In this document: piece after piece, positions 59,239 to 64,000 of the stretch
Layout of the letters: each line of letters begins with the position of its first letter
Numbering within the stretch: the first letter of the stretch is position 1
Assembly (NCBI RefSeq): GCF_000626635.1
Contig: NZ_CP007451.1
Coordinates: 2,542,001-2,606,000, forward strand
Source of the DNA: Draconibacterium orientale
Lineage (GTDB): Bacteria > Bacteroidota > Bacteroidia > Bacteroidales > Prolixibacteraceae
Direction of reading: 5' to 3'
DNA length: 64,000 nt
Notes under the pieces: model-generated
Seen by the model: the letters and a program-made list of their open reading frames with translations, nothing else
What the model was told of the DNA's origin: nothing
The model's database searches: none
Position numbers and translations under genes: made by a program

Positions 59239-62200
59239 ATGAAACCATTGTGCTGTTTTCTGATTCTTAACTTTGCGCTGCAGATATTTGCTTTCCCCCG
59301 CGAACTTACTTTTTCCAATTATTCAATCAATGAAGGGCTGTCGCAAAGTGTTGTGAATTGTCTGTTTCAGGATTCGCAGGGTTTTATCTGGGTGGGTACC
59401 CAAAACGGATTGAACCGCTTCGATGGCGAAAATTTCAGGGTTTATCGCTACCTGCCGAACGATTCACTTTCCATTTCCAATAACTGGATTTATGCCCTTT
59501 CGGAAGACCGACAGGGAAATTTGTGGATCGGCACTAAAGGAGGATTGAACAAATACCTCCGCGAAAAAGATTGTTTTCAACGGATAAATTATCGCACCGG
59601 TTACAATCCCGAGGTGAGCACGCACAGTTATAATAACCAGCTTTTAAGCAACGGGCGATTACTTGTGCACACGCCGCCGGTAATTTCTGTTTTTAAGCCC
59701 GAAGCATTACAATTTTCACATTTTCAAAGCGATATTCCGTTCGATCCTGCCATAAAAGATGTAAAACTTCCGGTGTTGGAAGATCGCGATGGCACAGTTT
59801 GGACAGGATGCTCGGAAGGTATTGCAGTCTTTTCATTCGCAGATGAAGAATTTACTTGCTATCCGTTTTTATCCGGCAGCGGCGATACATTGCAACAAGC
59901 AAATGTTACCGAATTATTTCAGGATGCAAAATCCCGGATATGGGCCGGAACAACAGAAGGCTTGTATCTTTTTAACCGAGAAAGGAAAGGTTTTGAAGAG
60001 CGGGTTTTTGCACTTGCATCGGGCGAAGAATTTACTTTTAGCAACTGCGTTCGCAGCATCGTAGAAACAAATTCGGGGCAACTGATAGTGGGAACCGAAG
60101 GAAACGGAATTTACTTTCTGACAGAGGAGGCCGGAAAATACTCGATCGAAAATTTAACATCGGAAAACAGCGGGCTGGCGCATAATATTGTTCAGAGTTT
60201 GTTGATCGATAAATCGGAAAACCTGTGGGCAGGCACGCTGGCCGGTATCAGCAAAACCGATTTAAAAATGGATAAGTTCCGGCTTTTCCGCCGTAGTAAC
60301 TCGCCTACATCAATCGATTTGCTGGGAAATGTAATTGCCGGAATGCTAAAAAACGACGATGGCAAACTGTGGATCGGGAACTGGGGGCAGGGGCTAAATA
60401 TTGTTGATCAGGAAAACAATGAGGTAGAACATTTTTCATCGCAACACAGTGGAAATCAATTTCTGCCCAACGATTTTGTGCATGTGATTTTTAAAGACAA
60501 TGAAAGCAATATTTGGTTAGGTACCCGCGATGGAATTTTCATTTGGGATAAACAGAAAAGGCTTTTTGAAGATTGGCGGCAATATTTTGACCGCCCCGAT
60601 TGGCCGGCATTGGCGAATTCACGAATTTATCACATTATTCAGGATAAAAACGATCGATACTGGATCGGAACTTCAGTTGGAGTTTACCTGGTAAATAAAA
60701 ACTCGCACGAAACGATAAGGTTTGGTCAGCAGGAAAACGGTTCCCGAAAAATTAGTTCAAACCTCGTTTATACTCTTTTGGAAGATTCCGACGGATTGAT
60801 ATGGATGGCGACCATCGGTGGGCTGGATGTGTATAATCCGGCAACCGATAAACTAATTCATTATAACAAAGCAGAAGGTCAACTGAGCAGCGATTTTGTT
60901 ATTTCGTTGTGCGAAGACAAGCGCCAAAGGATATGGATTGGTACCAATGCGGCACTCAATATTTTTGATAAAAACACGCAGCAGTTTAGCTATCTGGATG
61001 AGAATGACGGTTTGCCCAGTAATTACATTTACGAAATTGTTGAAGACAAAAATCACGATTTATGGTTTGCCACCGGTAATGGTTTGTGCCGGTACAATTT
61101 GGATAAAAATGAGATTCAGGTTTTTACTCCCGAAGACGGATTGCAAAGTTCTGAATTTAACCTGCGCGCAGCCTACTGTGCTGATGATGGCGAACTGCTG
61201 TTTGGCGGAATGAATGGCTTCAATACTTTTTATCCCGACTCGTTGAAAGGAAATCCTTATGTGCCCGATATTGTGTTCACGGCTTTTACCATCACCCGTA
61301 ACAATCAGCAACACGAAATTAATATTACCCCTGATTCGAAAGTGGTTTTAAAGCACGATGTGCAATCGTTTACCATCGAATTTGCCGCCCTTGAGTTTAC
61401 CAACGCAAACAAAAACAGTTATGCCTATAAAATGGAAGGCATTTCAAGCGAATGGAATGAAATTGCCAACCGCAAGTTTGTCCCGTTTTTTGCTTTGCCG
61501 GCCGGTGAATATACTTTCTCGGTTAAGGGATCAAATAACGATGGTGTTTGGAATCAGGAAGGGGTGAGTTTGCAAATCGTTGTATTGCCTCCGTGGTGGC
61601 GCAGTAAAGTGGCTTACATGGCCTATTTTGTATGGATTGTTTTGGGTATTTGGGCGTATATAAAATTGCGCGAACGGCGACTTCTGCTCGAAAAAGTTAA
61701 GTTGGAGAAAAAAGTGCTGGAACGTACTATTCAAATTAAAGAGCAGAATGAAGTAATTACGGTTAAAAACAAAGAATTAAACGAGTTAAACCGCACAAAA
61801 GACAAATTTTTCTCCATAATCGGGCACGATTTGCGTAATCATTTTAATATCATTATTGGTTTCTCCGAAAATCTGCTGATGAGTTTCAAAAACATGGATG
61901 CAGCCAATCAGGAAAGACACATATCAAATATTTACAAATCGTCGATACAGGCGAACGACTTGTTGGGAAACTTATTAACCTGGGCACGCTTGCAGCGAAA
62001 TGCCATTGCTTTTAATCCTGAACGCGTAAAAGTTACCGAAAAAATCAGGGAGATATTGCGTTTTCATGAAGAGGCTGCTTTAAAAAAGAATATATTGATT
62101 GAGGTTTTTGCAAAAGAAGAGCTGGTTGCCAATGTGGATGTGAATATGTTTTCCACGATTATGCGTAACCTGCTTGCCAATGCCGTAAAGTTTACACATA

Positions 62201-62499
62201 ACGATGGCGAAATCGCGGTTTCCGTATCAAAACAAAACAGCTGGTGTGAAGTGAAAATCGCCGACAATGGTATCGGAATAGCCGCCGATAAACTGCAAAG
62301 TATTTTTAGTATTGAAAGTACTGAAGTTGTCCGCGGAACAAATGGTGAAAAAGGTACCGGACTGGGGTTGGTATTATGTAAAGAATTTGTTGAAAAACAT
62401 GGCGGCAAAATAAGTGTTAAAAGCCAGGTTGGAAAAGGAAGCGAATTTGTATTTTCCTTGCCTTTGCATGAATCAACAAAACCGCAATCCATCGTTTAG
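59239..62499 (+). CDS. Two-component-regulator-propeller sensor histidine kinase
   Basis: A 1086-aa membrane sensor. Signal peptide (residues 1-18), then two seven-bladed propellers of Reg_prop repeats (first DSQGFIWVGTQNGLNRFDGE, recurring with 'G-L-W-x-G-T' motifs) to ~residue 690, a Y_Y_Y domain (NSYAYKMEGISSEWNE) to ~780, one TM (VAYMAYFVWIVLGIWAYIKL), coiled coil, HisKA with H box FFSIIGHDLRNHFN, and HATPase_c with N box MRNLLANAVKFTH, G1 IADNGIGIAADK, G2 GTGLGLVLCKE. Unlike many Bacteroidota hybrid sensors (SusR-like HTCS), it lacks receiver and AraC domains, so a separate response regulator is needed. None is nearby. Confidence 0.92.
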   Translation: MKPLCCFLILNFALQIFAFPRELTFSNYSINEGLSQSVVNCLFQDSQGFIWVGTQNGLNRFDGENFRVYRYLPNDSLSISNNWIYALSEDRQGNLWIGTKGGLNKYLREKDCFQRINYRTGYNPEVSTHSYNNQLLSNGRLLVHTPPVISVFKPEALQFSHFQSDIPFDPAIKDVKLPVLEDRDGTVWTGCSEGIAVFSFADEEFTCYPFLSGSGDTLQQANVTELFQDAKSRIWAGTTEGLYLFNRERKGFEERVFALASGEEFTFSNCVRSIVETNSGQLIVGTEGNGIYFLTEEAGKYSIENLTSENSGLAHNIVQSLLIDKSENLWAGTLAGISKTDLKMDKFRLFRRSNSPTSIDLLGNVIAGMLKNDDGKLWIGNWGQGLNIVDQENNEVEHFSSQHSGNQFLPNDFVHVIFKDNESNIWLGTRDGIFIWDKQKRLFEDWRQYFDRPDWPALANSRIYHIIQDKNDRYWIGTSVGVYLVNKNSHETIRFGQQENGSRKISSNLVYTLLEDSDGLIWMATIGGLDVYNPATDKLIHYNKAEGQLSSDFVISLCEDKRQRIWIGTNAALNIFDKNTQQFSYLDENDGLPSNYIYEIVEDKNHDLWFATGNGLCRYNLDKNEIQVFTPEDGLQSSEFNLRAAYCADDGELLFGGMNGFNTFYPDSLKGNPYVPDIVFTAFTITRNNQQHEINITPDSKVVLKHDVQSFTIEFAALEFTNANKNSYAYKMEGISSEWNEIANRKFVPFFALPAGEYTFSVKGSNNDGVWNQEGVSLQIVVLPPWWRSKVAYMAYFVWIVLGIWAYIKLRERRLLLEKVKLEKKVLERTIQIKEQNEVITVKNKELNELNRTKDKFFSIIGHDLRNHFNIIIGFSENLLMSFKNMDAANQERHISNIYKSSIQANDLLGNLLTWARLQRNAIAFNPERVKVTEKIREILRFHEEAALKKNILIEVFAKEELVANVDVNMFSTIMRNLLANAVKFTHNDGEIAVSVSKQNSWCEVKIADNGIGIAADKLQSIFSIESTEVVRGTNGEKGTGLGLVLCKEFVEKHGGKISVKSQVGKGSEFVFSLPLHESTKPQSIV

Positions 62500-62631
62500 C
62501 CGCTTGTGCTTTTTAACGAAATGAGGGTGTTTTAAACAAGCCGGCTGGTTCTATCCCAAAAGCAATCCACACCTTATTACGGCAAATAAGTATGAATTCC
62601 TTTCAGGACTTAGCCGTTAATTCAATCTTCG

Positions 62632-63294
62632 TTAAAAGATATTGTATAAACCTTCGCCGTCTTTTTCAAACTGTGCAATGCTGATGTCGGTCATTGGGTG
62701 CTTTATCAGTTGGAAAAGCAACTCGGGGTTAATTGTAGCCGACTGTGCTCCGGCCATACTTACCCGGTGAATCTGGTCAACAGTTTTAAAACTGGCTGCC
62801 AGTACCTTGGTGTCAAGTTTAAATTCTTTGGTATTTTTAACAATGTCGCCAACAACTTCAATTCCATGCGACGAAATATTATCTAACCGGCTAACGTAAG
62901 GTGCAACAAAATCGGCTCCGGCACGCGATGCCACCAAGGCCTGTTGCTGCGTGAAAATAGCCGTTGCCGTTACATTAACACCTGCATCTTTTAGTATGCG
63001 CATGGCTTTGTAACCTTCTATCGATATCGGAATTTTAGCGTAAAAATTATCGCCCAGATTAAAGTAGCTTTTGTAGGTTTTCGCCTCCTTAACCATTTCT
63101 TCGGCTTTGTTGCTCATCACCTGAACGTGAACACTTCCCCGGCCCACAATATCGATAATATTCTGAATGGCTTCCGAAAGCTTTAACCCCGATTGTTTTA
63201 AGATGGTAGGATTTGTAGTTACCCCTGTTAACGGGAAAAAATCGTATAAATCTTTTAGTGCCTGAATGTCGGCGGTGTCTGCCAGATAAATCAT
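62632..63294 (-). CDS. tal: Transaldolase-like protein (fructose-6-phosphate aldolase type)
   Basis: A 220-aa single-domain (beta/alpha)8 transaldolase of the small TalC/FSA subfamily. MIYLADTADIQALKDLYDF, VTTNPTIL, the Schiff-base lysine in NFYAKIPIS (~K91), VTATAIFTQQQALVASRAG and SFKTVDQIHRVSMAGAQSAT all fit. Members are either transaldolases of the pentose phosphate pathway or fructose-6-phosphate aldolases; sequence alone does not decide. Own promoter element at 63358. Confidence 0.9.
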   Translation of the reverse strand: MIYLADTADIQALKDLYDFFPLTGVTTNPTILKQSGLKLSEAIQNIIDIVGRGSVHVQVMSNKAEEMVKEAKTYKSYFNLGDNFYAKIPISIEGYKAMRILKDAGVNVTATAIFTQQQALVASRAGADFVAPYVSRLDNISSHGIEVVGDIVKNTKEFKLDTKVLAASFKTVDQIHRVSMAGAQSATINPELLFQLIKHPMTDISIAQFEKDGEGLYNIF

Positions 63295-63357
63295 TTTTAT
63301 TTTTATTTTTTTGTTGAAATATAGTACAGGCGATCAGTTCTGTTTTAGTAAGTACTG

Positions 63358-63365
63358 CAAAGATA
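63358..63365 (-). promoter_or_regulatory. -7 promoter element TATCTTTG for the transaldolase gene
   Basis: Minus-strand TAnnTTTG match 64 nt upstream of the ATG. Confidence 0.65.
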
Positions 63366-63592
63366 GCTATGATTTTTCCGGAGGCACTTTTTTTCAGGCG
63401 CTTCAATATATTTGTTAACATGAAATGAGCACAAGTACAAAATTTATTTATCGGGAATCGATTGGAAAGCAGTGCGAATTTTACCTGTTGCCTGTGCACT
63501 TGCAATTTTAAACACATGAAATTTTTTGGCAAGGAAATATTCTTCCTGCTTTGTCGTTTCCGATTCCAGAAACTTTTGACTTTTTTTGTAGC

Positions 63593-64000
63593 ATGATAGT
63601 TAAACGAGTGGGGATTTTTTGTTTGCTGCTTTTGGCAGTGTCTGTGGCTTTCGGGCAAAGTAAAATGGTTACCGCGTTGGATGTGCCAAATATTGAACAA
63701 ACCATAAATATTGAAGGGTTCACAGCTGCACTGGATAGCTTTCCCCGGTCGGCACAAAAGGGCTACCTGGAGCAGTTTCTTGTTCCCGGAAACGATGGGT
63801 ATATCATCAGTCGTTTTGGACCGCGTTCGGGGCGCATGCACTATGGCACCGACATAAAAATGTATAAAGGCGACACGGTGGTGGCCACACAAAGCGGAGT
63901 TATTGCCCGCGCCAACTGGGGCCATGGTTTTGGTCGGTTGGTGGTTATTCAACATCGGAATAATATTGAAACGTATTACGCTCATCTCACCAAATTTCTG
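63593..64000 (+). CDS. M23-family metallopeptidase, N-terminal part (runs off the window)
   Basis: Starts at ATG 63593 and is open to the end of the window (136 codons visible). Signal peptide at residues 1-21 (KRVGIFCLLLLAVSVAFG, then Q). Visible M23/LytM features: VISRFGPRSGRMHYGTDIKM, with the zinc-binding H-x3-D, then VVATQSGVIARANWGHGFGR, VVIQH and ETYYAHL with its conserved His. The last H-x-H motif would lie beyond the edge. Members are DD-endopeptidases that cut peptidoglycan cross-links, or inactive activators of amidases. The opposite frame on the minus strand here is an artefact. Confidence 0.85.
   Translation, partial: MIVKRVGIFCLLLLAVSVAFGQSKMVTALDVPNIEQTINIEGFTAALDSFPRSAQKGYLEQFLVPGNDGYIISRFGPRSGRMHYGTDIKMYKGDTVVATQSGVIARANWGHGFGRLVVIQHRNNIETYYAHLTKFL

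Noticed and set aside
63089-63985. 298-aa minus-strand ORF at the right end
   Set aside because: Shadow of the transaldolase and of the M23 peptidase reading frame on the + strand; low-complexity translation.

Overview
The window looks like chromosomal DNA of a member of the Bacteroidota, probably near the order Marinilabiliales (Prolixibacteraceae-like); the rank below phylum is inference. Evidence seen: many genes are preceded by the Bacteroidota -7 promoter element TAnnTTTG (e.g. 737, 15657, 18052, 35349, 45145, 49651) rather than a classical -10; S16 and LysRS carry the long C-terminal tails usual in this phylum; SecD and SecF are fused; families such as DUF5916, DUF2807, PorV/PorQ-like barrels and Reg_prop/Y_Y_Y sensor kinases are typical of the phylum. 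Composition is moderately AT-rich and coding density is high except in a few repeat-rich gaps.

Layout. 1-9 kb: end of an OmpA-like gene, rpsP and rimM, then single genes (thioesterase, DUF2807 protein, TsaC-like, GT4 glycosyltransferase, LysA-like decarboxylase, FAD oxidoreductase). 9-15.4 kb: a complete MacAB/TolC-type export operon (ATPase, two permeases, periplasmic adaptor, outer-membrane channel). 15.7-26 kb: DUF5916 outer-membrane protein, mdh, a retropepsin-like protein, a lipoprotein/beta-propeller pair, GGCT-like protein, a small membrane protein and secDF. 26-31.5 kb: accessory stretch with a group II intron placed directly after the secDF terminator, two related micropeptide ORFs, a PRC-barrel protein, a TonB-C-terminal-domain protein, tRNA-Thr and a broken tRNA-Thr fragment. 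31.5-33 kb: a frameshifted membrane protein. 33.4-48.6 kb: lysS, recJ, HAD phosphatase/acyltransferase pair, outer-membrane barrel pair, purE, hpt-adk-obg-PAP2-MutS-like run. 48.6-49.7 kb: non-coding repeat region. 49.8-64 kb: parE-parC-aroK, ThDP enzyme, PIF1/RecD-like helicase, large sensor kinase, transaldolase, and the start of an M23 peptidase.

The most striking signal is at 49156-49380, upstream of parE: twelve copies of an 8-bp motif (GCGAGGTA and variants) at an exact 21-bp pitch, six on one strand then six mirrored on the other, meeting in the palindrome GCGAGGTAACCTCGC. It fits neither a CRISPR nor a convincing gene. It resembles a helically phased, iteron-like protein-binding array or a very long RNA/DNA hairpin.

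Other notable signals: a 168-bp direct duplication of the recJ/HAD junction flanking about 1.35 kb of foreign DNA with a broken ORF6N gene; a roughly 250-310 bp dispersed element present as two inverted copies 10 kb apart; small palindromic hairpins seen as filled versus empty sites, including one splitting a tRNA-Thr fragment; and an A8 tract that splits a signal-peptide membrane protein. All calls were made by reading the sequence; no database search was run.
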